Part shown: in pieces, positions 11,325 through 22,101 of the stretch | Layout: the number at the start of each line of letters is the position of its first letter | How positions within the stretch are numbered: position 1 is the stretch's first letter | NCBI GenBank assembly: GCA_037179335.1 | Contig: JAKZHN010000002.1 | Span: forward strand, 310,001-374,000 | Direction of reading: 5' to 3' | Source: Cyclaneusma minus | Taxonomy: Eukaryota; Ascomycota; Leotiomycetes; Marthamycetales; Marthamycetaceae | Length of the DNA stretch: 64,000 nucleotides | Translations under genes and position numbers: made by a program | Notes under the pieces: generated by a model | Told to the model about the DNA's origin: nothing | Database searches by the model: none | The model's input: only the letters and a program-made list of their open reading frames with translations

Positions 11325-12284
11325 ATGCCATCTTACCATCAGTCTTTCAACTCCGACCCCGTTCTCGCCTTACACCCTCAAGCAAATCCGAGTCTGTTCG
11401 AGATGGACGGCAACGACCCGAACTGCGCTTTCACCAGCGGCTCAGCCTTGACTCAGCCATTCCGGGCGCCAACGCTTCATTCTCTCCATCAGCAAGCTCC
11501 GCATCGGCCTTCTTCCTTTGCTGGTCGCAAACGTTCCCGCGACCAAGCTGCCGAAAACCTCAACGACCCAGACATTGCCTATGTCCCGACCCCTCAGCCA
11601 CCAGCACCCGTGAACGAGGACGAGTGGGTCTATGGAGAAGGCATGACGCTTATCCGCCCCAATGGATTCATCATCGACGCCAGTAGTCAGTCCGGTACCT
11701 GGGTAGAAGAAGAGATCGCGCAAAAAACAGAGAGCCAAGCGCAAATCGTCGAGCAACCGCAACTACGCAGCTTCAAATCCCAGCGTCTGGATTCCCACGC
11801 AACTCCCGCCATCTCGAACGACGTCGGTCTCAACGGGGTCCTGCCAGGATCCAGTCCGCCAAAGTCGACTACGGGGCCAGCAGTCGACGATTTCACGATG
11901 CATCTTGGCATTGGATGGAGCCGGGTCAGTGATGATGATCACATTCAGGCAGCCGCTCGTGGGTGGGCCAAATATATTGAAAACCACTACCCAGTAAGTA
12001 ACGTCTCTGTCCGGATCCAGAGCAAGGGACTGGCAAGCTACTTTGTAGAAGCCAGGGAGGGGTATTTTCTCTTCAGTGAAGACTTGAAGCAGGGACGATT
12101 AGTCTCGGTCTCACTAAACACAGCATTCGAGAACTTGAGGAGTACGCCACCAGTCTTCGAGGGAGTCGAGACGTTGACACCGGCCGACACTCCCACGCCG
12201 GCTGGGGACAAGGTCTTTGAGTCGTGCAATGGCGCGAGCGGGGTGTATTTTGCTGGGCCTGCCGACGGCATGGACTTGAGCTGA
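11325..12284 (+). CDS. hypothetical protein, single exon
   Basis: I do not recognise this 319-residue protein. The start is the first ATG after the CT-rich leader, in good context (CACCATGCCA). The N-terminal third is Pro/Ser/His-rich and looks disordered, with a possible basic nuclear signal (GRKRSRDQ, about residue 68). A central block (EDEWVYGEGMTLIRPNGF) and a C-terminal block (HLGIGWSRVSDDDHIQAAARGWAKYIENHY, followed by a beta-like SVRIQSKGLASYFVEAREGY) look folded and are likely the conserved parts. A GTAAGT at 11993 is read through because an intron from there to the next AG would be only about 35 nt and the frame stays open. A nuclear role is inference only. Confidence 0.7.
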   Translation: MPSYHQSFNSDPVLALHPQANPSLFEMDGNDPNCAFTSGSALTQPFRAPTLHSLHQQAPHRPSSFAGRKRSRDQAAENLNDPDIAYVPTPQPPAPVNEDEWVYGEGMTLIRPNGFIIDASSQSGTWVEEEIAQKTESQAQIVEQPQLRSFKSQRLDSHATPAISNDVGLNGVLPGSSPPKSTTGPAVDDFTMHLGIGWSRVSDDDHIQAAARGWAKYIENHYPVSNVSVRIQSKGLASYFVEAREGYFLFSEDLKQGRLVSVSLNTAFENLRSTPPVFEGVETLTPADTPTPAGDKVFESCNGASGVYFAGPADGMDLS

Positions 12285-13005
12285 GTGGTTGCATTTGCAA
12301 AGGCGCAATGGGTTTGAAAAGGTGCATTGGGGAAATCATTTTTACCAGGAGGGAACGCATGTATTATAGATCTGGGCTCTTCATTCCTTTTGCAGTTGCT
12401 CCAAATCGGGGCCTGATCTGAGCGATCAACATCCTGTACCACTAGTTGGAGCGAAAGGCCAAGACTGCTGTTAAAACTTAGTAACATGGAGTACTTCTAT
12501 GATCACGAGCTCCAGTTTTGAACTGTTGATAGAGATAATTCAAATGGTTAAGAGCTGTCCCCAGACTTCCAAATAAGTCGACAATGCTGTGCTTGTGCCA
12601 GGACACCGCGTTTCCTTTTCCTGCTTGACTTTCTGCCAGGGAAAGGACATTGGAGAAGTGGCCGCGTACTCTGGATCCTATTCGAGCATGCTGTCCCTTC
12701 CATCGTTAGATAAAACTACTGGTTGCAGACAACATACCTATATTCTTGATCGTGGCCATGGGCATTGCCAACTAGCAAATAACCAATCTCCAAACCTCAG
12801 CTCTTTTGTCGCGACTGCCGCTGCCTGTGCGCTGCTTTACTCGCCAGTGCCCGCTGCTTTGACAGCAGCAGAGCAGTCATCAACCTTACAAGTCACAACC
12901 ACCCGATCGGAGCTAGAGCCCCAAAGTCCCACCAAGCTGTGCTGCTCCAGCTCTCTGCCTACCACCGCCCGCCCCATCATTGCACACGCCCGGCCTGAGG
13001 GAGCC
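12285..13005. promoter_or_regulatory. intergenic region and probable leader of the PDK1-type gene
   Basis: These 721 bases separate two plus-strand genes. The frame of the downstream kinase stays open back to about 12589, but without an ATG in good context and with composition unlike coding sequence. I treat it as promoter and leader. Confidence 0.5.
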
Positions 13006-15842
13006 ATGGACGGCGATCTGAGCCTCTCGCAGTCCTTTGGCGGCCTCAAAATCGCCAATCCCGACGACCACCAAGATTCCCCGTCTCCCTCGCCCGCCTT
13101 GACTGACTCCCAAGATGCCCCTGCCCCTGACCACGCCAGTCCCAGCGAGGCCGGCCTATCCTCAAGCCACCCTTCCACCGACACCCTCCACGGACGCCAT
13201 CTGTTCTCTGCTGCCGGTGCCCCCACTACGACCGCACCAGATGAGGCCGACAGCGAAGCATTGAACCCGTCGACCGATTCGAAGTCCAGTCGCCTGTCCA
13301 TCCTCAACGTCCTCCGCCGTGCCGATTCTTCTGGGTCTGGGAAGCAGACCTCTGCAGACAGCTCCGCTGCTCGACATCCCGAGGCTGCTCACTCGTCGAC
13401 AGCTACCGAACCCCCCCCTCAAGATCCGCAGCCACCGACGGCGGACCAGGGAGCCCGAGCTCCTGCTGCCCCGGCCAAATCATACCGCCAATCGATGCCG
13501 CTGAGCCATCAGGCACAGCAACAGCAACTACTTGCCTCGTACCAGCCGCTTCTGTCGCAGAACGGAGCTTCGAGATATCCCCCTCCTCCCCCCTCTTCTC
13601 GCCCCACATCCGCCGTCTATGCGGCACAACCACCTCCAAGCTTGCAGCAAGACTGGCAGCAAGGGGGTTACCGTTTGCGAACCGAATCTTCCATGGCATC
13701 GATGAACGGTGTTCCATCGCGGAGTGATTCTAGATCAAGGAGTGCTGCTATGCCAGCCGGAGTTCCTACCCGAGAGCCTAGCCATCGTGATCGATCATAC
13801 ACTCACAATAAGCCAACACCCAACGGACCTTTGCCGCCCCGAAGATCCTCGAGAGCAGCTGGTGGAGGATCGCATGTAAACACCCCAACTGGAGGAATGA
13901 GTGCCCAGTCGAGCTACGGCTCTGACAGCAATATGATCCCGAGCAGTAGCGAGGAATGGAAGGATAGGGGCGCTGCTGTGGCAGTCCGACAGGAAATTGA
14001 TGCCAACGGCGTGCCAGTGACTAGATCGATCAAGAAGGGCGTTCGAGACTTTGCATTTGGCCGGATACTGGGTGAGGGATCATACAGCACGGTCTTGGCG
14101 GCGACGGACCGGCAGACTCTCAAAGAATATGCCGTGAAAATCCTCGACAAGCGCCATATAATCAAAGAAAAGAAGATCAAATACGTCAATATCGAAAAGA
14201 ACACCCTCAACCGGTTGACTGATCACCCCGGTATCGTGCGTCTATACTACACCTTCCAGGACGAGAAATCACTGTACTATGTGCTGGATCTTGCTAGCGG
14301 CGGGGAATTGCTTGGTGTTCTGAAAAAGATAGGCACATTTGATGAAGAGTGCACACGCTTCTACGGAGCACAAATACTCGACTCAATAGAATACATGCAC
14401 TCCCGAGGCGTGATTCATAGGGACCTGAAACCGGAGAATGTTTTGCTAGACGATCAGATGCATGTCAAGATCACGGATTTTGGGACTGCCAAGCTCCTGA
14501 AAGACCCCCGAGTCTCGTCACGATCGGCAGATCAGAGCCAAGGCGCCTCAGAAGCAGGAGACGACGAAGAAGACAGCAGAGCTACCTCATTTGTTGGGAC
14601 AGCAGAATACGTGAGCCCAGAACTCTTGACGGACAAGAGCGCTTGCAAGGCCAGCGATTTATGGGCGTTTGGTTGCATCGTATACCAATTGCTATCTGGC
14701 CGCCCGCCATTCAAAGCCGGAAATGAATACCAGACATTCCAGAAGATTGTTGGGCTGGACTACGAGTTTCCATCTGGCTTTCCCCCTCAGGCAAAAGATC
14801 TAATCGAACGTCTCCTGGTTCTGGACCCTCAAAGACGGCTGTCGATAGAACACATCAAAAACCATGAGTTCTTTGCCGGCATCAGATGGGGAAGAGGCCT
14901 TTGGAAGGCGAAAGCACCAAGGCTCAAGCCATACAGCCCTCCTGCTCAAGAGCCTAACTTGATCCAATTGAATGGTTACTCCGGCACGTCACAGATGTAT
15001 CCGTCGTCACGGGGCTCCCAGGCTCCACCCTCTAACCCTTCGTCAAATGGTACCGCGAGACCGCAACCCCGCGTCATAACTGAGCTGCCACCGCCGACGC
15101 AGCTAGATATCGAATGGTCGCCTGTTCTTACCCGAAACAACGAAAGGATTCTGAAACTGGGCAATCTCCAGGTCATGTCGGTGCCATTACCACACAGTCC
15201 GAGGAGCGGAGAGCATACAGAAGGCCACAAGAAGCTATCGAGGTTCTTTGTTGGAACTACCACGAAAAAGCGTGCAAGGCTCGTGATGGTGACTTCAAGT
15301 GCTCGGATAATCATGGCAGCAGCGGGAGGCGGCGAGAAGAAGACCAAGTCGGAGATATCACTTCTCGCTCCAGACTGCAGTTGGCGAGAGCATGTTGATG
15401 TCAAGGGACAAACTGTGTGGTGTGTTGATACGGTATGATATTCGTTCCCCTCTATCGTTAACCAGCTCTAATCTTTGCATAGCGTACGACGCACTACACC
15501 TTCGAGGACCCCAAGGCAGCCCCGGAGACTTCAAAATTAAATGTTCAAGAGTGGCTAGATTCAATCGAGAGGGCTAAGGACCTGGCCATCTCCCAGAGCA
15601 TGGTCGGCTCATATAGCAGCGACCCCGGCTTCGGTGACGTGCCTTCATCGGTTTCGAGTCCTAGCACAAGTACTCTGGGCACTGGCAGCATCTATCCAGA
15701 AGGCTTCAGCGTCGCAGATCGCTCCGGACGGAATCATTTGACCAAGAGCCAAGCCAGTCTCGATGACATGGGCGGTGCGTCGAGGCGGCATCGATTCAGC
15801 AAACGTGCATCGAAAAACGGGCTGGGTGGCGCGGTATTCTGA
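13006..15842 (+). CDS. PDK1/Pkh-type AGC protein kinase with C-terminal PH-like domain
   Basis: This is a 3-phosphoinositide-dependent kinase 1 homologue, a master kinase that phosphorylates the activation loop of other AGC kinases (Ypk, Sch9, PKC types). Exons are 13006-15432 and 15483-15842 (928 residues). The first 340 residues are Pro/Ser/Gln-rich and disordered. The kinase domain runs from about 348 to 625: glycine loop GEGSYS (356), catalytic Lys378 in YAVKIL, HRDLKPEN (Asp473), DFGTA (Asp491) and SFVGTAEYVSPELL with the PDK1-type autophosphorylation Ser528. An acidic insertion (EAGDDEEDSR) lies in the activation segment. After a linker, RFFVGTTTKKRARLVMVT to QEWLDSIERA resembles the PDK1 PH domain, which the splice completes. 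Start chosen at the ATG in context GAGCCATGGAC. Confidence 0.88.
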
Positions 15843-16655
15843 TAAACTGCATGCTGAACTGCCGCCAGCTGAGGCCCTGTCCTCTTGGGGTCCCCAATTT
15901 TATGCGGACAGCTCCATTATTCCCTTTGTTGAATTTCCAGCATTTCTGAGCGCGGCGCAGGGCATCAGCAGTTTTCCTTCGGCTATACATAACTGCGAGA
16001 GGTACTCCTTTTGAAGGGACTGCATAAGTGGATATTTCTCGCGTCTGCAGTCGAAGCATGTGTCTGATGCTTCGACATATGCTTGCATTCGCGTTAATGG
16101 GACATAGGTGGCACGAGGGTGTCTCCCTCTTTCGGGCGGTCAGGACGGTGGCAAAAAGGCCGGGCATCATGGCATAGATAGATTCAGGTACATGTTTGGA
16201 GAGGTTTCTCATCTGTAACTACTCCTAGTTTCTACGAAATGCATTGGCGACTTGTCATGTAGATTCACAGTTGAATGCGGTCTATGGACTGCTTTTTGTC
16301 ACGCAAAACTCAGGAGTAAAGAACACGGTAATTTAGGATCTATCGGCCGATTCTCGCACTCGGTTTTAAAAGACGGGTAGAAACACTATGTGGCGGTTCA
16401 AAGACCGCCCAGATTATGCAGCAGTTTCCGATAGAAGCCGCTCAGCCAAGAATTACATGTACCCAGACCGATCTCGAGAAATAGGGGGAAAGGGGAGCAC
16501 ACATGTAGCAAAACTCGGAAAAGAAGGGAAGAGGGCAACGGGCCATCTGCAGATATGCATAAGAATTAAGAAATCCATCTCTGCATCTCTTCCCCACGCA
16601 ACCTCGCACGCTCCCCCACATTATTTTCCAGCCAAACCATCACCACATCGGCGCC
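15843..16655. other. intergenic region
   Basis: These 813 bases lie between the PDK1-type gene and Arp10, both on the plus strand. No gene or RNA is visible. The last 100 bases before 16656 are C-rich on the plus strand, as in a leader. Confidence 0.5.
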
Positions 16656-18309
16656 ATGTCCAACACCACTTCCGCCCCAGCACATCGCACCGTCTCGAGC
16701 ATCCGAACGCCTCACATTACCGGTGGTACTGCAGCCAATCCTTCAACGCCTACTCGCGTCGTCTCTGGCAACTACGGCAGTCCCTCCTCTCTGCGCGCCG
16801 AAGAAGACACCGTCGTGATCGAGCTCAGTGTGCGCTATGTGCGAGTAGGCTTCGCCGGCGACAGTGCGCCGAAAGCGATTGTCTCGTTCGACTCCAGGCT
16901 GGGCCGAAGAGCCGGCGATTTCAGGGATGTCCTGCCAGGGCGAAGTGCTGAGGATAAGGGCGCGAAGAGTTGGCGAGGGAACTACGAGCTTTGGAGGGAT
17001 GACTTGAGAGATGTGGATCTGGGATTGGCTAGTGACATGATTGCTACAGCGGTGAGGGATGCCTATACCAAGTATGTTCCTTTATATCCGCTCTAGTCTA
17101 GTGGTATATGAGCTGGATGGGCAATACGACTGGCGGTGGTGTTGCTTGACAGCGCTGACATTCCGTCTTCTCTCTAGCTACCTCCTTACGGATTCTCGCC
17201 CGCGAAAGATGATGCTTGCGCTGCCTTCAGCTCTTCCGCTACCCTTTCTCTCGTGCCTGCTCGATACGCTTTTCGCGAGCTTCCAGCCTCCGACGATCTC
17301 TCTGATGCCCATACCCATCCTCGCAACCGTTGCGGCGGGACTCAGATCTGCATTGGTGATAGATGTGGGTTGGGCCGAGACGGTCGTTACGGGAGTCTAC
17401 GAATTTCGGGAGATAAATCTACGGCGGACGGTGAGGGCTGGTAAAATGCTTGCGCTGGAAATGCTGAAGCTGCTTGCTTGTGGTGTCCGCAAGGAGGAAT
17501 ATCCCGAGGCCGTCATTGAAGGAGTCAGGACGCTACATCGGCGGGAAGATGAGGAGCTCGTCAGTCGTGACGAGTGTGACGAAGTTGTTTCCCGGATGGC
17601 TTGGTGTCAGCCACAGGCCAATGTCGGAACTGATGGCGAGAAAGAGATATCAATTCCTCTGCGATCTACAAGTCCCCCGAGTACTGTCCAAGTCCCCTTT
17701 TCATCACTCGCAGAGCCAGCTGAGAGGGCGCTATTCGCAACGGGCATCGATTCTAGAGAGCTAGACGACGAAGAGCTCCCTCTTCCCACGTTGATATATC
17801 AGACCCTTTTACAGCTGCCTATCGATGTTCGGGCTGTCTGCATGTCCCGAATTATCTTCATTGGCGAGGCTTCCCTTATTCCAGGTCTTAAAAGCCGCAT
17901 TGTCAATGATCTAGCTGCTCTCGTGTCAGAGAAGGGTTGGAACCCGGTGCGAGGAAAGGCCTTCGAGCAGATGATGGCAAAGACAAGGGCAGAGAGTGAT
18001 CATGATCGGTTTGAGGAAGCTCGCGAGTCGTCTAGACGTGGTAGCAACAGTAAAGATGCTACGCCAGAAGATTCTATCCGCGTGGTTGACTCTATGGGTG
18101 CCTGGCAGGGGGGCAGCTTGCTTTCGCAACTGAAGATTCCGGCAGTGTCGACGACAGAGCGGGAGGCTTGGTTGCAGCATGGGATCTTGGGAGCGTCCAA
18201 GGTGTCAGATGTTGTCGCACCAGGCAAGCAGAGGCATAGTATGGGATCTGGTGGTCTACGGTCGGTGATTGGCAATCAGTCGAGCTGGACGCTTGGAACG
18301 TGGGCCTAG
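16656..18309 (+). CDS. arp10: actin-related protein 10 (dynactin pointed-end subunit)
   Basis: Arp10/Arp11 caps the pointed end of the Arp1 filament in dynactin, the cofactor for dynein-driven nuclear and vesicle transport. Exons are 16656-17071 and 17178-18309, joined across a 106-nt intron (GTATGT...CTCTAG) in phase to give 515 residues. The actin fold is recognisable but diverged: an N-terminal VRYVRVGFAGDSAPKAIV (phosphate-1-like loop), LALPSALPLPFLSCLLDTLF, LRSALVIDVGWAETVVTGVY (phosphate-2-like) and VCMSRIIFIGEASLIPGL (adenosine-loop-like). The first 50 residues are Ser/Thr-rich. A Ser/Lys-rich stretch (about 425-450) precedes WQGGSLLSQL near the end, the equivalent of actin's W-GG-S motif. 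Confidence 0.85.
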
Positions 18310-18625
18310 GATTCGATGACTTGTGGATTGAAGTTCGCAGATACACGTGCTCGTCGCCCAAGAATTGCCCTCAGGACGGAGAACACTGGTAGGATAATAT
18401 AGTTACGAGGTTGAGATTTCCAAGCCTGCAGAGGCCAAAAAGTCTCGCTTCAAAAGCAACCGTCAGGGCGAAGCTCAGGCATCGCCGTCTAACCCAATTA
18501 CATGTTTTTTGCTGCTGGATTTGAATTCCCTATCCACGTGCACTGAGTTTGATGCCTGGCAAATCTGGCATCTACTTTGCTCTTCGCGCTCCACATGCAG
18601 CGCGTCGAATTGCTTCGTCAACGAA
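18310..18625. other. intergenic region
   Basis: This 316-base region separates Arp10 from the mitochondrial SerRS. The downstream frame is open back to 18509 but lacks an ATG there. No other feature is visible. Confidence 0.45.
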
Positions 18626-20134
18626 ATGTCAATCCGACGAGTCAATACCAGCACAGCCAGCTTGCAACGCTGCTGCCGACCTCGAATCTTTGCAAGGCTA
18701 TCATCATCCAGTACTAGCCATGCTTCCTGTATCTCTGCTACTGCATCGGCAAGGCCATCCATAGCGCCACGACTCCAAATCGACACCAAGCACATTCGCC
18801 AGAACCCGAATCTCCACCAACAGAACTGTCTCGACCGCAATTATGTCGCCCAAAGCGAATACCCCGCGCGCATCGTCTCGTTGTTTGAGCAGTGGCAAGA
18901 ACAACAGCGCAATGCTCGAACCTTGAGAGAAGAGAACAATGCTCTGCGCCGGAAACTGGCCGATAGCAGCATCTCTGCGCAATCACGAGATGAGCTCCTA
19001 GAAGCTGCGCGCGCTTTGAAGACTAGACTCGCTGCTGTCGAAGCTACAGAAGCTCCCCTACAGACCGAGATCGACGCCCTAGCTGCCTCTATCCCGAACC
19101 TGACGAGCGACGAAACACCCCGAGGAAACGAGGCGAAACTCGTGGGCTATATCAACGAGCATCCCGAGGCCGGTGGAGCTTCTCCGGACAGAGTATGGCG
19201 CTCACACGTCGACATAGGCAGCGAATTGTCCCTCCTCGACTTCCCTGCCGCGGCAACAACCTCGGGCTGGGGCTGGTACTTTCTGCTCAACGAGGCAGCC
19301 CAGCTCGAGCAAGCGCTCGTGCAATATGCACTTTCGGTGGCCATGCGTCGCGGCTGGCAGCTCGTCAGTCCACCCAGCATCGTATACAGCCATATCGTCG
19401 CAGCATGTGGATTCCAGCCCCGCGATGCCAATGACGAGCAGCAGATATACAGCCTGTCACAATCTGCTGCTGACAACGGCCGTGGCAAGCCGGAGCTCTC
19501 GTTGGCTGCGACAGCGGAAATCCCGTTGGCGGGCATGAAGGCGAATACAGTATTTGAGGCAAATGAATTGCCATGTAAGAGGATTGCTGTTAGTCGGTGC
19601 TACCGTGCTGAGGCGGGTGCGAGGGGGGTGGATACCAAAGGCCTCTACAGAGTGCACGAGTTTACGAAGGTTGAGATGTTTGCTTGGACGTCGCCGGACC
19701 TACCTACCTCGACGGCTGTCTTTGAAGAGATGCTCGCGATCCAGACGGAGATTTTGCAGTCCTTGGGTCTACATGCCAGGATTCTCGAGATGCCGTCTGC
19801 GGATTTAGGAGCTAGTGCATTCCGCAAGAGGGACATCGAGGCATGGTTCCCGTCAAGGAGAAGTAGAGACGACGGATGGGGAGAGGTCACCAGCGCGAGT
19901 ATTTGTACAGACTACCAGAGCAGGAGACTGGCGACGAGGGTGAAGGTGTCTAGTAAGGGCAATGCGCTGGCTTTTCCGCACACAGTGAATGGGACGGCCA
20001 TGGCGATCCCCAGGGTGTTGGCTGCGCTCCTGGAGAATGGATGGAGCGAAGAGGAGCGGACTGTGAGGGTTCCAGATGTGCTGAGGCCGTGGATAGGCGT
20101 GTTGGAGGTCATTGGGAAGAAGAACAATCAATGA
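18626..20134 (+). CDS. seryl-tRNA synthetase, probably mitochondrial
   Basis: This is a class II aminoacyl-tRNA synthetase that charges tRNA-Ser. The 502-residue intronless protein begins with an Arg/Ser/Thr-rich, acid-free segment (MSIRRVNTSTASLQRCCRPR), a good mitochondrial presequence. The N-terminal tRNA-binding coiled coil follows (about 90-160: NARTLREENNALRRKLA). Class II motifs are visible: TAEIPLAG, motif 2 RCYRAEAG (Arg324), GLYRVHEFTKVEMF, and motif 3 NGTAMAIPRVLAALLENG (Arg463). The serine-site region STSICTDYQ-like is present as TSASICTDYQSRR. The start is the in-frame ATG that makes the presequence begin directly; the frame extends further upstream without an ATG. Confidence 0.9.
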   Translation: MSIRRVNTSTASLQRCCRPRIFARLSSSSTSHASCISATASARPSIAPRLQIDTKHIRQNPNLHQQNCLDRNYVAQSEYPARIVSLFEQWQEQQRNARTLREENNALRRKLADSSISAQSRDELLEAARALKTRLAAVEATEAPLQTEIDALAASIPNLTSDETPRGNEAKLVGYINEHPEAGGASPDRVWRSHVDIGSELSLLDFPAAATTSGWGWYFLLNEAAQLEQALVQYALSVAMRRGWQLVSPPSIVYSHIVAACGFQPRDANDEQQIYSLSQSAADNGRGKPELSLAATAEIPLAGMKANTVFEANELPCKRIAVSRCYRAEAGARGVDTKGLYRVHEFTKVEMFAWTSPDLPTSTAVFEEMLAIQTEILQSLGLHARILEMPSADLGASAFRKRDIEAWFPSRRSRDDGWGEVTSASICTDYQSRRLATRVKVSSKGNALAFPHTVNGTAMAIPRVLAALLENGWSEEERTVRVPDVLRPWIGVLEVIGKKNNQ

Positions 20135-20850
20135 AGAACGGTCGTTTGATGATCTTGACAGCGGCAAACATGAAGTGAAAGGCGTTGACAGACGGAAGTG
20201 AGAAACTGATCAAAAGCGTGCATCGATGATCAAGGTTGTCGCGTGCGCAAGGCGTATACCATCAAAACGGACACACATACGACCCATTTCACGCTGCTGG
20301 CTGATAGATAGTACCTTACGTTGGACAGCGTGCGAGCGTACGTTGACAAATTCGCGGACGTGTTGGGTGCAGAACAAACAACATGATGCGACATCGACCC
20401 TCTGCGAGTAAAATAAAAGGCTTTCGAGGACCGAGTACCGTCACGCGAACTTAGCACTCGAAAGGTTTTGCTTTTCACCTTTTTTATTGTCGCAGGCAGC
20501 TAGGCCACCGTTGTTTGCTGCCTTGCCAAACAGTTTCGTAGCGCTAGTGGTCCTGTACGCGAGGACAAAAGAATCTGCAAAGCTCCACTCCAAAGAATCT
20601 CCAGCTCCACTACTTCCAGATTCTCACAATCCTCCGAAGCAGTGCAAATAAATGTAAGTACAAACTCATGAATCCATCACCATCCATCCGAGTTCGCGCC
20701 CAATCCTTTCGTGGCCCCCATACGCGCGGAGCAGTTGTCGGCTCGTATTTTCTGGTAGTCTGGGAGCAAATCTAGGTAGCCACGCGTTGACAACTTTCAG
20801 ACACGCGCTACAGATCGACGCCAAACCATCAAGCGCAGCACCAAAACTCA
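20135..20850. other. intergenic region
   Basis: These 716 bases lie between the SerRS stop and the next plus-strand gene. I see nothing coding and no repeat. The promoter of the downstream gene must be here. Confidence 0.45.
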
Positions 20851-21446
20851 ATGCCTCCCAAAAGGAAGTCTGGGGCTGACGACGGAGTAGCGCCGAAGCG
20901 GTCGCGCGTCAATCCGAGCTTGACCAAGAAGGAATTGAATGAGATGACCAAGGAAGAGTTGATCGAATATGCGTTTGGCCTTCAAGAGCAACTCGCGTCG
21001 GCAGGACCAGCTGTCAAAGCCTTGTCGCCAGAAGAAATTACGGATAAGGCCAGGAAGGGAAGGCAGCTGATCATCAGCGGCGTTCAGAAGCAAATGAAGG
21101 TGAGTTGACTGGCCATGTATTCGAACGCTTGCTTGAGGCTAATCACGTCAAGTGGACGCCTTCGTGCAAGACTGGTAAGGCTCGTTTTGCGTATGACGGC
21201 CAGGTTCAGGATGAGCGTATCTTCAAGAGAATGCTCCGTCTTCCAGATACCCACGAGAAGAAGACCTTCAAAATGTCGACCGAAGAATTCACCAACATCG
21301 TGGGAGAGCCCGAGGGGTCGACTCGGTATGCGACCCTCAGCATTACCAGCAAGGACATCAACGTCCGATGGTCGCCTGAGGAGCTGCTGACCTTTAAGGT
21401 GTCCGGCACCTATGGCAAGCAAGTTTTTGACTTGGGATCCGAATAG
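20851..21446 (+). CDS. small conserved-looking hypothetical protein
   Basis: I do not recognise the family. Exons 20851-21099 and 21153-21446 join in phase across a 53-nt intron (GTGAGT...CGTCAAG, branch-like GGCTAATC) and give 180 residues. The N-terminus is basic (MPPKRKSGADDGVAPKRSRV), resembling a nuclear localisation signal. A short helix follows (KKELNEMTKEELIEYAFGLQEQL), then after the intron a compact-looking basic/aromatic region (WTPSCKTGKARFAYDG, ERIFKRMLRLPDTHEKKTF) with alternating hydrophobic residues that suggest beta structure. A chromatin-associated role is possible but purely inferred from composition. Confidence 0.65.
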
Positions 21447-22101
21447 GTCTGTTAGGAGAAAGGGGTTTGAGAGACATTTTGAAGCGGGCAAAACAGGGCC
21501 TTTTGCTAATGAATGCTACATGAGGGCTTGCGGGTGTACGGAACCTGGGGGCATTTCTGGGAGCGGGCGCAGCTCTAGAAGCTTTTATGCTTGTACCGGG
21601 ATGTCCGGGAAAGAGCTTGCGGGATGTCCGGGTGATTGATGGACCAAATATTAGACGTCCTGAGCCCTCGAAATATGCTTTCAAGAGATTGTGTCCTGTG
21701 ATGTGATTGGTTTAGCTAAGGTGAATGACCTAGGTAGTCGATACCTACCCTGGGGCCAAATATTTGGATATTAGACGCGCTCTGCAAGGGCAGTCGGACC
21801 CAGCTGGGGCAATCTCGCAAAGTCTCAAAAGGCCCCCAAGTTTGCCTGGGAATAGCTGCTTCAAGGTCTGTGGCTGGAAATGGCTACAAATTTGCAGTTG
21901 AAAATTGCCCGGCTGATCCGTTCCCCTGAGCCGTTTTTGGCCATCTGGAAATGCCATTCAATACCATGTATTTCGCTACGACCCAATGGCTAGCAGACTT
22001 GATATTTCTTCAACCGCATCCAGTCCCAAGCATCGTTCATCGCTCCAGCTCAAACTCCAGTGCCATGAAATGCCATCCCTCTTTTATGCAATCAGGGTAT
22101 C
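21447..22101. other. convergent intergenic region
   Basis: These 655 bases lie between the stop of the small hypothetical (+) and the stop of the copper ATPase (-). No recognisable gene or RNA is visible. Confidence 0.45.

Noticed and set aside
11993..12030. Intron in the hypothetical gene at GTAAGT 11993
   Set aside because: The next AG would give an intron of about 35 nt and the frame is open through it, so no intron is needed.
12589..13005. N-terminal extension of the PDK1-type kinase by 139 residues
   Set aside because: It begins at a non-ATG codon and its composition resembles translated leader. The ATG at 13006 has strong context.
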